A stretch of DNA of 45,200 nt from Lachnospiraceae bacterium (GTDB lineage Bacteria > Bacillota > Clostridia > Lachnospirales > Lachnospiraceae), in contig JAUNWX010000016.1 of assembly GCA_030540075.1 (NCBI GenBank), positions 1 through 45,200 of the forward strand. The letters are read 5' to 3'. A program made the translations under genes and the position numbers. The first letter of the stretch is position 1; each line of letters starts with the position of its first letter. Shown piece by piece: positions 1 to 7,651 of this stretch. The notes under the pieces are model-generated. The model was not told the DNA's origin, made no database searches, and saw only the letters and a program-made list of their open reading frames with translations.

Positions 1-141
1 TCTTTATGTTTTGGACGAACCTCTTAATTGTTCAATGTAAACTTAATGACATTGGGCGAATGAGGAGCAGCCTCAAACTCCCCAAGTCAGCCAAGGGGCG
101 GCTGAACTGTTACCATGTGGTGGCCTTTATGTTCTGTCCTT

Positions 142-2091
142 TCATCCGAGGAGTGTTTCGAATTCCTGTTCCGGCATCGGTCGGTAGTACAGGAAGCCCT
201 GGATTTCATCGCAGCCTGCCTGCACGAGGAAGTCCGATACCTCGGCCGTTTCGACGCCTTCGCACACGATGCTTTTCTTTAAGCGCTTCAGCACGTGGAA
301 GATTTCCTGCAGCACGATTTCTCCGCGCTCGCTCAGCCCGTCTGCGACGAATCGTCGATCGATCTTCACCTCATCGAAGTTGATGTCCTTCAGGCTTCCG
401 AGTGAAGAATATCCGGAGCCGAAGTCGTCCATCGAGATGCGGATATGCTGCTGATGCAGCTCATGGATCACCTCATTGACTGCCTCCGTGTTCCGGATAT
501 AGCAGCCCTCGGTGATTTCGAAGATGACACGGCTCGGATCGACCCGATAGCGCTTCATGAGCTCCTGTACGGTCTTCACGAACGACCGCGGATGTGCGAA
601 ATGCACGGGCGAGACATTGAGCGAAAGTGGCAGCGGCCCGGGATGTGCCGCCATCCACGCGAAGCTCTGCTCGTACATATAATAGTCGAGCTGCACGATC
701 TCACCGGTACGCTCCAGAAGCGGGATGAAGCTGTCCGGTGCCCGAAGCGAGCCATCCGGCAACTGCCAGCGTACCAGGACCTCCGCACTCACAATCTTCT
801 TCGTCCGGCCATCCACCTTCGGCTGAAAATACAGCCTGAATTCCTGATTCCGGAGTGCGGACGGGAAGGACTGGATGATATGCGCGTGCTCCTGCTCGGC
901 CGCCGCCATCTCCTCTGTATAGTAGCAGAGGTGCCCGTAGTTTTTCTTCGCGCTGTGGCACGCGAGGTTCGCCCGGGAGATGTACTCTTCCGCGCTGAGT
1001 CCGCCCGCCTCCATGCGGCAGGCGCCGACGTCGATAACACAGTTGCCGATCGGGTAGGCGCAGGACAATGCTTCTGCGATGCGTCTGCACCGATCCTGTG
1101 TGGTTTTTAACGCCGTCTCCTCTCCGATGTCCGTGATGTCGGTGACAGAGAGGAAGATATCGGAGTGATAGCGACAGATGAAGAGAATTTCCTTTTCCTC
1201 CCGCATCTTCTGATAGAACGCATCCAGCACCTGATTGCCCATCTGATAGCCGAAGGTATCATTGATAAAATGGAAATTCTCGATATCATTCACCACGAGC
1301 AGGTAGCTCCGGCGTGTATGCAGCATGGATTCGATCTTCGCGATCAGCGTCTCTTCCGAAATCGCAGGGAAGGAATGTCGCCCCGCCGGAAGATGTGTAT
1401 GCTCATCCGACCTGCCCTGTTTCTTCCGACTCTTATCGATGTACATGTTCTGATCGGCGGTTCTGAGAAGATCCTCCATCAGATAATAATGATTTTTATA
1501 GCTCACTTCCCAGCCGACCGCATAGCTGAGGGGCAGCGCTGCGCCCAGGTTATACTGTTCCACCAGCTTCCGAAGATGTCCCTCCATCGATTCCAGCATC
1601 TGCGGCGTCGTATGCTCCTGTATAATCACGAATTCATCGCCGCCAAAGCGGGCGAGGAAGCTGTCGCTGTTCAGAATACGCGTAAGATAGGATGCGAAGG
1701 TCTGGATGAATTCATCCCCCTTCTCATGGCCATAATTATCATTGACCCACTTAAGTCCATTGAGATCGAACATCATGATCCCGGTGTTCAGGGTATCACT
1801 CCGCTCCTGCAGCTCCAGGAGATGCTTTTCCAGTGCTTTTTTATCCCGCACACCCGTCACATCCGTGAAGGCCTTCGCGGAAACCTCCTTAAAGAAGTTC
1901 ACTAGATTCAGCTGAACCGCGATGGCCCCGGCCAGCACCAGAAGCTCCCCGAGCTGCAGATGGCGTATGAGCGCCACCGGGCTCTGCGGCAGGCGCGAAA
2001 GATACACAAGCACCAGTGCCCCACCGAAGCTCAGGGCGAGCAGCAAAAGGAGCACATAGCAGTAGCCGGCCATATTATCCTGTTTTTTCAT
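142..2091 (-). CDS. Membrane-anchored GGDEF-GGDEF(degenerate)-EAL protein, cyclic-di-GMP turnover
   Basis: A 649-residue protein predicted to make or break cyclic di-GMP at the membrane. Two hydrophobic segments lie at about residues 9-30 and 47-66. A first GGDEF domain follows, with an intact RFGGDEF motif at 148-154 and no obvious RxxD inhibitory site before it. A second GGDEF-like domain (about 240-395) has RYHSDIF at 307-313 in place of the signature, so it is probably not a cyclase. The C-terminal EAL domain (about 405-649) has EVL at 437-439 instead of EAL but keeps N492, E525, the DDFG run at 555-558, K576 and the EGVET loop at 611-615, so phosphodiesterase activity is plausible. The start is either the first ATG or M7, which has an AGGA closer upstream. 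It lies 38 bp after feoA on the same strand and is probably co-transcribed with it. Confidence 0.9.
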   Translation of the reverse strand: MKKQDNMAGYCYVLLLLLALSFGGALVLVYLSRLPQSPVALIRHLQLGELLVLAGAIAVQLNLVNFFKEVSAKAFTDVTGVRDKKALEKHLLELQERSDTLNTGIMMFDLNGLKWVNDNYGHEKGDEFIQTFASYLTRILNSDSFLARFGGDEFVIIQEHTTPQMLESMEGHLRKLVEQYNLGAALPLSYAVGWEVSYKNHYYLMEDLLRTADQNMYIDKSRKKQGRSDEHTHLPAGRHSFPAISEETLIAKIESMLHTRRSYLLVVNDIENFHFINDTFGYQMGNQVLDAFYQKMREEKEILFICRYHSDIFLSVTDITDIGEETALKTTQDRCRRIAEALSCAYPIGNCVIDVGACRMEAGGLSAEEYISRANLACHSAKKNYGHLCYYTEEMAAAEQEHAHIIQSFPSALRNQEFRLYFQPKVDGRTKKIVSAEVLVRWQLPDGSLRAPDSFIPLLERTGEIVQLDYYMYEQSFAWMAAHPGPLPLSLNVSPVHFAHPRSFVKTVQELMKRYRVDPSRVIFEITEGCYIRNTEAVNEVIHELHQQHIRISMDDFGSGYSSLGSLKDINFDEVKIDRRFVADGLSERGEIVLQEIFHVLKRLKKSIVCEGVETAEVSDFLVQAGCDEIQGFLYYRPMPEQEFETLLG

Positions 2092-2129
2092 TTGAATGTT
2101 TTATCCTTCATGCATTTTTCCGGACATCC

Positions 2130-2345
2130 TCAGCAGCTGACGATGATCATCTTCGCATACGACTCATCGATTCCGATCTTGGTTTCCTTCACATGAACCA
2201 CGAAGTAACCATTGAAGCGGGACAGAACCTGCACCGACGAGCCTGGAACGAAGCCGAGACTCTCCAGATGATGCCGTGCCTTCTCCTTCCCCAGGATTTT
2301 CTGAATCGTATAATTCACACCATTATCCACGATATTTAATGGCAT
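2130..2345 (-). CDS. feoA: FeoA-domain protein, ferrous iron transport accessory
   Basis: A 71-residue SH3-like FeoA domain covering the whole protein, with the typical run HHLESLGFVPGSSVQVL and a C-terminal IGIDESYAKMIIV strand. FeoA proteins assist the FeoB ferrous iron permease or act as small iron-linked regulators. No feoB is present in the window. The ATG at 2345 was chosen because GGAGGGG sits just upstream; an in-frame TTG ten codons earlier would place the start next to a palindrome and has no ribosome binding site. A good promoter and a palindromic operator candidate precede it, and the c-di-GMP protein follows it. Confidence 0.85.
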   Translation of the reverse strand: MPLNIVDNGVNYTIQKILGKEKARHHLESLGFVPGSSVQVLSRFNGYFVVHVKETKIGIDESYAKMIIVSC

Positions 2346-2376
2346 AGAAGTCCCCTCCACTGTGATGTCTGCCAAA

Positions 2377-2392
2377 GTTAGCGTTCGCTAAC
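2377..2392. promoter_or_regulatory. Palindromic operator candidate upstream of feoA (DtxR/IdeR-like)
   Basis: GTTAGCGTTCGCTAAC is a perfect 7-bp inverted repeat around a 2-bp centre. It lies about 5-20 nt downstream of the predicted feoA transcription start. The TTAGnnnnnnCTAA layout resembles metal-dependent DtxR-family sites. Assignment to a regulator is inference from the sequence and the iron-transport gene. Confidence 0.5.
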
Positions 2393-2403
2393 TATACGGC
2401 GTA

Positions 2404-2431
2404 ATTTTAGCACCTGAAAATGAAATGTCAA
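2404..2431 (-). promoter_or_regulatory. feoA promoter
   Basis: On the minus strand a consensus TTGACA (2426-2431) is followed after 16 bp by TAAAAT (2404-2409). The -35 box is embedded in one arm of a long inverted repeat, and a second palindrome lies just downstream of the predicted start. Confidence 0.65.
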
Positions 2432-2459
2432 TGCATTCTTGTAGAACGCATTGACATTT
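2423..2459. repeat. 16-bp-arm inverted repeat overlapping the feoA -35 box
   Basis: Arms AAATGTCAATGCATTC (2423-2438) and GAACGCATTGACATTT (2444-2459) pair with one mismatch around TTGTA. A TTGACA occurs on each strand as a result. It could be a weak bidirectional terminator, an operator, or a cruciform; no strong T-tract follows on either strand. Confidence 0.6.
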
Positions 2460-2471
2460 TAACTGTATTTC

Positions 2472-2703
2472 GTCAAAAGCCGGAGGGCCGACGCCAGAAA
2501 TCATACGGAGAGCTCGTGAAGAATCAAAATCCCATCCATTAGAAGTACTTAGAGTAATTTTTCCTTAATCCCCTCTGCAACGTTGAGTTTTCATCAAGAA
2601 AACTCAGCGATTGCAGAGGGCTTAGTACTTCTTATGGATGGGATTTTAGAGTCTTCCGAGCTCAGAGTACTGTGTTTCTGGCATCGGCCCTCCGGCTATT
2701 GAT
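2472..2703 (+). repeat. Copy 1 of a 232-236 bp structured multi-stem element
   Basis: A rod-like imperfect palindrome filling most of the cstA-feoA gap. Helices: P1 2478-2491/2684-2697 plus 2493-2500/2675-2682, extended outward to 2472/2703; P2 2510-2516/2657-2663 plus 2518-2522/2652-2656; P3 2526-2539/2634-2647; P4 2541-2549/2624-2632; P5 2571-2580/2611-2620; P6 2583-2592/2598-2607 with loop ATCAA. The one-sided loop between P4 and P5 carries GAGTAATTTTTCC. Copies 2 and 3 have the same architecture with different but compensated stem sequences. Orientation is called by the loop side. It begins 13 bp after the cstA stop codon. Confidence 0.85.
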
Positions 2704-2716
2704 AAAAGTATCGTGT

Positions 2717-4462
2717 TTAAGCGTGTACAGCCGCATCCTTGCTGTCCGTCGTACAGTTGATGTAGCTCTTTGCAGAGTTCACAACGATGGTGAGGCCGAG
2801 GATGATGAGGAGAACAGCAATGATCAGCTGAAGTCCGTTTGCGATGAAGACAGCACCCCAGGTGGTCTCACCAGCCGGGATCGCAACGGCTGCTGCGGTC
2901 TGGATGGCCTTGACCATCGCGATCAGACGCTGTACGAGTGCAGTGAAAGTTACGCAGAGCATGATGATGAGTGGCGGGAAGAGCATCTTATTGCTGCGAC
3001 CGGTCACCTTCAGGAAGACGCAGAGCGTAATCAGTACGAGTGCAGACAGGAGCTGGTTTGCAGAACCGAACAGCGGCCAGATGTTTGCATAGCCGACCTT
3101 CGTAAGGATGTAACCACATACAAGGGTGAGGATCGTGGAGAAGTAGATGTTGCAGAAGAGCTTTCTCCAGCCCTCGGCGTGCGCCATATCATCGACGCTG
3201 AAGAGCTCCTGGAAGCTCATACGTGCGATACGTGCGACAGCGTCGAGGCTCGTCAGTGCAAGTGCAGATACGCACATGGTCATGAATACGGTTGCGACAT
3301 GTGATGAGATACCGAACATCGAGATGAAGCCGGCAACACCACGGCTGAAGATCTGGAACGGTGTACCCTCCGCTGGTGTACCATCGGCAGCGGCAGCGGC
3401 ACCTGCGACACAGAGTGCGAGGACAGCGAGCAGGGACTCAAGAATCATGGCGCCATAGCCTACCTTCAGCATATCCTTCTCGTTGGAAACGGTCTTCGAA
3501 GAGGTTCCGGAGGATACCAGGCTGTGGAAACCGGAAACCGCACCGCAGGCAACCGTTACGAAAAGGATCGGGAACATGGTACCTAACTTCGCATTATTGA
3601 AGCCGGTGAAGACCGGAAGGTTCATGGTCGGGTGAGCGACGAGGAGGCCGATGGCGGCGCAGGCGATCATCGCGATGAACATGAAGGTGGTCATATAGTC
3701 TCTCGGCTGCTTCAGGATCCAGATTGGTGTGACAGCAGCGAAGAAGATGTAGATGAAGGTGATGTAGCTCCAGGTCTGCTTGCCTGCAACGAGCGGGAAC
3801 TGCATGCCGAGTGCGAAGCAGAGGACAATGAAGACGATGGCCATCACGGTCTCCTTCCAGCCGGTGAGCTTGCACTTCCGCTGGATCAGACCGTATACGA
3901 CAGCGAATACCATGAACATGATGGAAACCATGCCGGCGGCGGAGTTTGAATCTGCAGCGGCTGCCAGTGAGGTCACGCCATCGGTCACAGTGTAGGCATT
4001 GAACGTACCAGCGACCATGTCGGCGAAGGCTGCGATGACGATGCAGCAGAACAGCCAGCAGAAAAGAAGGAAGAGACGACGACCGGTCTTACCGATGTAC
4101 TTCTCGATGAGAAGACCCATGGAACGGCCCTCGTTCTTCACGCTTGCATAGAGCGCACCGAAATCGGTGACCGCACCGAAGAAGATGCCGCCGAGCAGGA
4201 TCCAGAGCAGAACCGGAAGCCAACCGAACGCAGCAGCCTGAATCGCACCGGTGACAGGACCCGCACCTGCGATGGATGAAAACTGATGGCTGAATACAGT
4301 CCAGCCGTCGGTCGGAACGAAATCCTCGCCATCCTCATACTTGACGGCCGGTGTCTTCGCCTGTGGATCGATGCCCCACTTATTGGCGAGCCAGCGTCCG
4401 TAAAGCGTATAGGCCGCGATGAGACATACGGCTGCGATCAATACGATAACAAGTGTGTTCAT
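2717..4462 (-). CDS. cstA: CstA-family transporter (carbon starvation protein)
   Basis: A 581-residue polytopic membrane protein of the CstA family, which includes peptide and pyruvate uptake systems induced on nutrient limitation. The family hallmark FSSIAGAGPVTGAIQ occurs near the N-terminus after the first membrane segment (MNTLVIVLIAAVCLIAAYTLYGR region), followed by about a dozen hydrophobic segments across the chain and a hydrophilic tail. The ATG at 4462 was chosen over one five codons upstream because GGGGG lies 8 nt before it. It has its own promoter and is flanked downstream by structured repeat copy 1. The exact substrate cannot be told from sequence. Confidence 0.9.
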   Translation of the reverse strand: MNTLVIVLIAAVCLIAAYTLYGRWLANKWGIDPQAKTPAVKYEDGEDFVPTDGWTVFSHQFSSIAGAGPVTGAIQAAAFGWLPVLLWILLGGIFFGAVTDFGALYASVKNEGRSMGLLIEKYIGKTGRRLFLLFCWLFCCIVIAAFADMVAGTFNAYTVTDGVTSLAAAADSNSAAGMVSIMFMVFAVVYGLIQRKCKLTGWKETVMAIVFIVLCFALGMQFPLVAGKQTWSYITFIYIFFAAVTPIWILKQPRDYMTTFMFIAMIACAAIGLLVAHPTMNLPVFTGFNNAKLGTMFPILFVTVACGAVSGFHSLVSSGTSSKTVSNEKDMLKVGYGAMILESLLAVLALCVAGAAAAADGTPAEGTPFQIFSRGVAGFISMFGISSHVATVFMTMCVSALALTSLDAVARIARMSFQELFSVDDMAHAEGWRKLFCNIYFSTILTLVCGYILTKVGYANIWPLFGSANQLLSALVLITLCVFLKVTGRSNKMLFPPLIIMLCVTFTALVQRLIAMVKAIQTAAAVAIPAGETTWGAVFIANGLQLIIAVLLIILGLTIVVNSAKSYINCTTDSKDAAVHA

Positions 4463-4506
4463 ACAAGTAACCCCCATTAGTTATAAAAATTTCTGAAATT
4501 CCTCAT

Positions 4507-4535
4507 GTTTTACAACCAGGTTTCGGACTTGTCAA
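4507..4535 (-). promoter_or_regulatory. cstA promoter
   Basis: On the minus strand TTGACA (4530-4535) is separated by 17 bp from TAAAAC (4507-4512). The predicted start leaves a leader of about 40 nt before the cstA ATG. A terminator lies directly upstream, so cstA appears insulated from the thi operon. Confidence 0.6.
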
Positions 4536-4546
4536 TCGTTTTTCGC

Positions 4547-4580
4547 AATAAAAAACACAGATTTCGAAGAATCTGTGTTT
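4547..4580 (-). terminator. Rho-independent terminator upstream of the cstA promoter
   Basis: Perfect 11-bp stem AAACACAGATT (4553-4563) / AATCTGTGTTT (4570-4580) with a 6-nt loop. Read on the minus strand it is followed by TTTTTTATT. It is the second terminator after thiM, which already has its own. Confidence 0.75.
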
Positions 4581-4582
4581 AC

Positions 4583-4827
4583 GTTAATCTGAGGTTATTT
4601 TAAAGATAATAAGTGCTTATAAATGGCGGAAATCGGTTATTTTTCACATAATTTCAGTTCATGTTTCCGAGGGACGCAGTGCTGGAGTCGCCGGTTTGTC
4701 AGCCTTCGTCGCGTTCAAGGACGTAGTCTCTATGTCTTTTTTATATGTCCTTTACTTCCATCTCGGTTTTCACCTGTTTTAACAACCAGCACCATTTTCA
4801 GAAAACTGCATTGCCGAATATTAACAA
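4583..4827. other. 245-bp interval between two terminators with no recognisable gene
   Basis: This stretch lies between the thiM terminator and a second minus-strand terminator. Short open frames are present but lack ribosome binding sites and resemble nothing. A weak plus-strand promoter (TTATTT, 17 bp, TATAAA ending near 4622) could drive a transcript ending at the bidirectional hairpin at 4826-4864. I did not match it to any riboswitch consensus that I know. Confidence 0.3.
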
Positions 4828-4864
4828 AAAACCGGTAATGCCAGATTCAGCATTACCGGTTTTT
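4826..4864. terminator. Bidirectional terminator after thiM
   Basis: A 14-bp perfect stem AAAACCGGTAATGC (4828-4841) / GCATTACCGGTTTT (4850-4863) with an 8-nt loop. T-runs follow on both strands (TTTTTTGTT on minus). It starts 3 bp after the thiM stop codon. Confidence 0.85.
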
Positions 4865-4866
4865 CA

Positions 4867-5829
4867 CTATAGCAAGGGCTCCCCGAGTGTAATTCTGCCC
4901 ACGATATCTTCCGCCGTCATGGTCGAAAGCGCGTCGATGAGTGCGATGTGGTAGCTTCCGCTGCCACGCGGGGCCATCTCCTCTGCGATTTCGCCGGCGA
5001 TCCCCATGAACGCCGTGGCGAGCACCGCCGCCTGGAAAGCCATCTCACAGGACAGCTTCGGCCTGCATCTATCGCAGGCATCCTCTTCCGAACCACAGAT
5101 CCCTGCCTGGAGAGCCGTTTCGTCTCCGGCAGGTCTTCTCTGCGCATTCCTTTTCTCTTCTACGGACGCCACCGCGAGGAAGGCGGCGAGCAGCTCGGTC
5201 GCCATGCAGCCGGTGCCGGTCACGCGCGACATGCGCGGGCTGCCATTCTTCACGAAGCAGAGCGCATCCCGTGAAGCGATGATATCCTCCCGACCGGATG
5301 CCACGAGAATCATCGGAAAATCCAGCGTCCGGAGGTAGTCCTGCATTCCGCGTGCCAGCGCATCTCCGGAAAGTGCCGGGTGCGCCGCATCGACGACCGC
5401 GTCCACGCCTGTGCCGGTGCCTGCATTGGCAAGCAGAGCGTGGATCTCCGAGTAGTTGCCACGGATGGCCGTCGGCTGCAGCTCCGCGATCATGCGGCGA
5501 AGCGTCTCACGCCGGAAGGTCGAGCCGGAGATCCCTACGGGATCGATGACCCGCGGAATTCCCTTCGCCCTCGCCGCCTGTCCGCTCAGGAACATCGCGT
5601 CGAGGTATTCCGTGGCGCCGAGGTTCAGCTCCAACGCCTGACTGCCACGGGTGATTTCCGCTGCCTCCCGCGGATCATGCGACATGACCGGGCGCGCGCC
5701 GATCGCAAGCAGGGCGTTTGCGCAGTCGTTGACCGTCACATAATTCGTGATGGAGTGCACGAGGGGCGCGGTGCGCTGAATCGCGTCCATCCATGTATAT
5801 ATCTGATTTCTGAAGTTTTCGTCGATCAT
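4867..5829 (-). CDS. thiM: Hydroxyethylthiazole kinase with a Cys-rich insertion
   Basis: ThiM phosphorylates 4-methyl-5-(2-hydroxyethyl)thiazole for thiamin salvage. The N-terminal HSITNYVTVNDCANALLAIG run and the VTGTGCMA motif (203-210, Cys208) are diagnostic. At 320 residues it is about 50 longer than usual. The excess is an insert at roughly 223-262 that contains four cysteines spaced C-x6-C-x2-C-x5-C (245, 252, 255, 261). The insert stays in frame and the core continues normally after it with AFQAAVLATAFMGIAGE. AGGAG precedes the ATG. Last gene of the thi operon, 138 bp after thiW. Confidence 0.92.
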   Translation of the reverse strand: MIDENFRNQIYTWMDAIQRTAPLVHSITNYVTVNDCANALLAIGARPVMSHDPREAAEITRGSQALELNLGATEYLDAMFLSGQAARAKGIPRVIDPVGISGSTFRRETLRRMIAELQPTAIRGNYSEIHALLANAGTGTGVDAVVDAAHPALSGDALARGMQDYLRTLDFPMILVASGREDIIASRDALCFVKNGSPRMSRVTGTGCMATELLAAFLAVASVEEKRNAQRRPAGDETALQAGICGSEEDACDRCRPKLSCEMAFQAAVLATAFMGIAGEIAEEMAPRGSGSYHIALIDALSTMTAEDIVGRITLGEPLL

Positions 5830-5967
5830 TCGTGGCTCCTCACTCCCGCCGGCTGCTGCCTGTCACTCGGCCTGCCGACTTTCCGCCATCCGCCGAACTG
5901 CTTCCGTGGCCAATGTCTCCATCCGGCGCCGCCCGGAAAGGGCCGCACGACGGATGTCCTGGCACGA

Positions 5968-6516
5968 TCACTTCAGCATTTCCTTCGCGCGCTCGAGGAA
6001 GCCGGTCTGGCTCAGCGCCACGGTGATGATCACCGCGATCAGGGTGCCGCCGCAGGTGCTCACCAGGAACGGAACGACGAAGGTGAAGACTGCGGCCTTC
6101 GTGTTGCCCATGATGAAGGCTGCGATCGGGTAGGACAGGATGCCACCGATGATGCCGGTGCCGAAGATCTCGCCGACATAGGCTGCCGGGAGCTTCCGAA
6201 GCTTCTTATAAAGATAGCCAGACAGGAAGGCACCGCACATGGAGCCCGGGAACGCAAGCAGCGAGCCGAGGCCCATCAGATTTCGGATGACACTGGCGAT
6301 GAACGCCGCTGCCACGCCGTAGGCCGGGCCGAGAAATACCGCGCACAGCACATTGACGAGGTGCTGTACCGGCGCACACTTCGAGCCGAAAACTGGCACA
6401 GAAAAGGTCGAGCCGACCACCGCGATGGCGGCAAATACAGCCGCGAGGGCCAGCTTCTTCGTGTTTACACTTGTGGTTGCTACGCTTGCCGTAGCAGAAT
6501 TTTCGTTACGCATCAT
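5968..6516 (-). CDS. thiW: ThiW, thiazole-precursor ECF transporter S component
   Basis: A 182-residue hydrophobic protein with five or six membrane segments and the ThiW-type run FGSKCAPVQHLVNVLCAVFLGP near residues 43-64. ThiW proteins are the substrate-binding S components of energy-coupling-factor transporters for the thiazole moiety. The shared ATPase and T components are not in the window and are presumably encoded elsewhere. AAGGAG lies 6 nt before the ATG. Its position between thiD and thiM in a TPP-riboswitch operon supports uptake of the precursor that ThiM phosphorylates. Confidence 0.88.
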   Translation of the reverse strand: MMRNENSATASVATTSVNTKKLALAAVFAAIAVVGSTFSVPVFGSKCAPVQHLVNVLCAVFLGPAYGVAAAFIASVIRNLMGLGSLLAFPGSMCGAFLSGYLYKKLRKLPAAYVGEIFGTGIIGGILSYPIAAFIMGNTKAAVFTFVVPFLVSTCGGTLIAVIITVALSQTGFLERAKEMLK

Positions 6517-6658
6517 GAATCTCCTTTTACAATCTAAGCATCGCCGAAGGAAGGTTCACCTCACTGCCTTACAAGGCCGTGTTCTTAGCTGCCTGAGATC
6601 TGTCCGCCTGCAGCCGGACCTCCACCGAGGTCGTTCTGCTGCTTCGCGGGCCAGTGGC

Positions 6659-7462
6659 TCAGACAGATGCCGAATAATCGCCCTGGATCCTGAAGCCGTG
6701 GTCCATCGGACCGCTGCCCTTTCCGAGATCCAGCATCGCATTCAGTGCGCCGGAGATATAGTTCTTCGCGTACTGTACGGATGTTTCGAGATCATATCCC
6801 TTGGCCAGATTCGACGCGATCGCTGAGGACAGCGTGCAGCCGGTTCCGTGCGTGTTCGAATTCTCAATTCGTCTGCCGTGGAACCAGGTCACCTGCTCTC
6901 CGTGCACGAGCACATCGTTCGCATCGTCCAGGCTGTGGCCGCCCTTCGTAAGCACGGCACAGCCGAAAGCTGCATGGATCCGCTTCGCCGCTTCCACCAT
7001 ATCCGCGGAGCTGCGAATCGTCATCCCGGACAGCACCTCACTCTCCGGAATGTTCGGTGTGATCACCGTCGCAAGCGGCAGCAGCTTCGACTTCAGTGTA
7101 TCGACCGCGTCGTCACTGATCAGCTTCGCCCCGCTGGTGGCGATCATCACCGGGTCCACCACGATGTTTCTGGCCTTGTAGAATGTGAGTCTTTCTGCGA
7201 TTACCTCGATGAGGCTACCGGAGGAAACCATTCCCGTTTTCACTGCATCCGGATAGATATCCGTAAAAATCATATCGAGCTGATCCTTCAGGAAATCAGG
7301 CGTCGACTCCATGATACTCTTTACGCCGGTCGTATTCTGGGCAGTCAATGCCGTAATCGCGCTCATCGCATACACGTGATTTGCGAGCATTGTCTTGATA
7401 TCTGCTTGGATGCCGGCGCCTCCACAGGAGTCACTTCCTGCGATTGTTAATGCTGTATACAT
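6659..7462 (-). CDS. thiD: Hydroxymethylpyrimidine / phosphomethylpyrimidine kinase
   Basis: Ribokinase-fold kinase that adds two phosphates to 4-amino-5-hydroxymethyl-2-methylpyrimidine. The start MYTALTIAGSDSCGGAGIQADIKT and the C-terminal HGTGCTLSSAIASNLAKG anion-hole motif are typical, and 267 residues is the usual length. The ATG at 7462 was chosen since GGAGGAG directly precedes it; an in-frame GTG five codons earlier overlaps that site. Second gene of the thi operon, 189 bp after thiE. Confidence 0.94.
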   Translation of the reverse strand: MYTALTIAGSDSCGGAGIQADIKTMLANHVYAMSAITALTAQNTTGVKSIMESTPDFLKDQLDMIFTDIYPDAVKTGMVSSGSLIEVIAERLTFYKARNIVVDPVMIATSGAKLISDDAVDTLKSKLLPLATVITPNIPESEVLSGMTIRSSADMVEAAKRIHAAFGCAVLTKGGHSLDDANDVLVHGEQVTWFHGRRIENSNTHGTGCTLSSAIASNLAKGYDLETSVQYAKNYISGALNAMLDLGKGSGPMDHGFRIQGDYSASV

Positions 7463-7651
7463 AGTACTCCTCCACACGCATTAATTTTGTATAGCGACCT
7501 GAGGTGGTGCCCCCAACCTGCCGCTGTGATTTATTTGAACGCACATGGCGATCAAACCGTAAAAACTGTCCGTCGGAGTGTCTGCCAATGCTGAGATCCG
7601 ACACGCGCCCCCATAGAAAACGAAGCCGCTCCGCTTCTTCCGGGTGCCTCG

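Noticed and set aside
1-141. Possible end of a mobile element or terminator left of the GGDEF-EAL gene
   Set aside because: Only short inverted repeats (TCAGCC/GGCTGA, GAGG/CCTC) without T-runs, no transposase frame and no clear terminal repeats; nothing can be supported.
2672-3304. 210-codon plus-strand frame opposite cstA
   Set aside because: Antisense shadow of a clearly conserved transporter gene; similar long antisense frames oppose argD, valS, ftsH and others because of the G+C-rich codon use.
4583-4827. Known riboswitch or SRP/6S RNA in the interval near cstA
   Set aside because: Compared by eye with the consensus of GEMM, cobalamin, ZTP, guanidine, THF and T-box motifs; none fits.
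4623-4838. 71-codon plus-strand frame between the two terminators near cstA
   Set aside because: No ribosome binding site, composition unlike a protein, and it runs into the thiM terminator hairpin.
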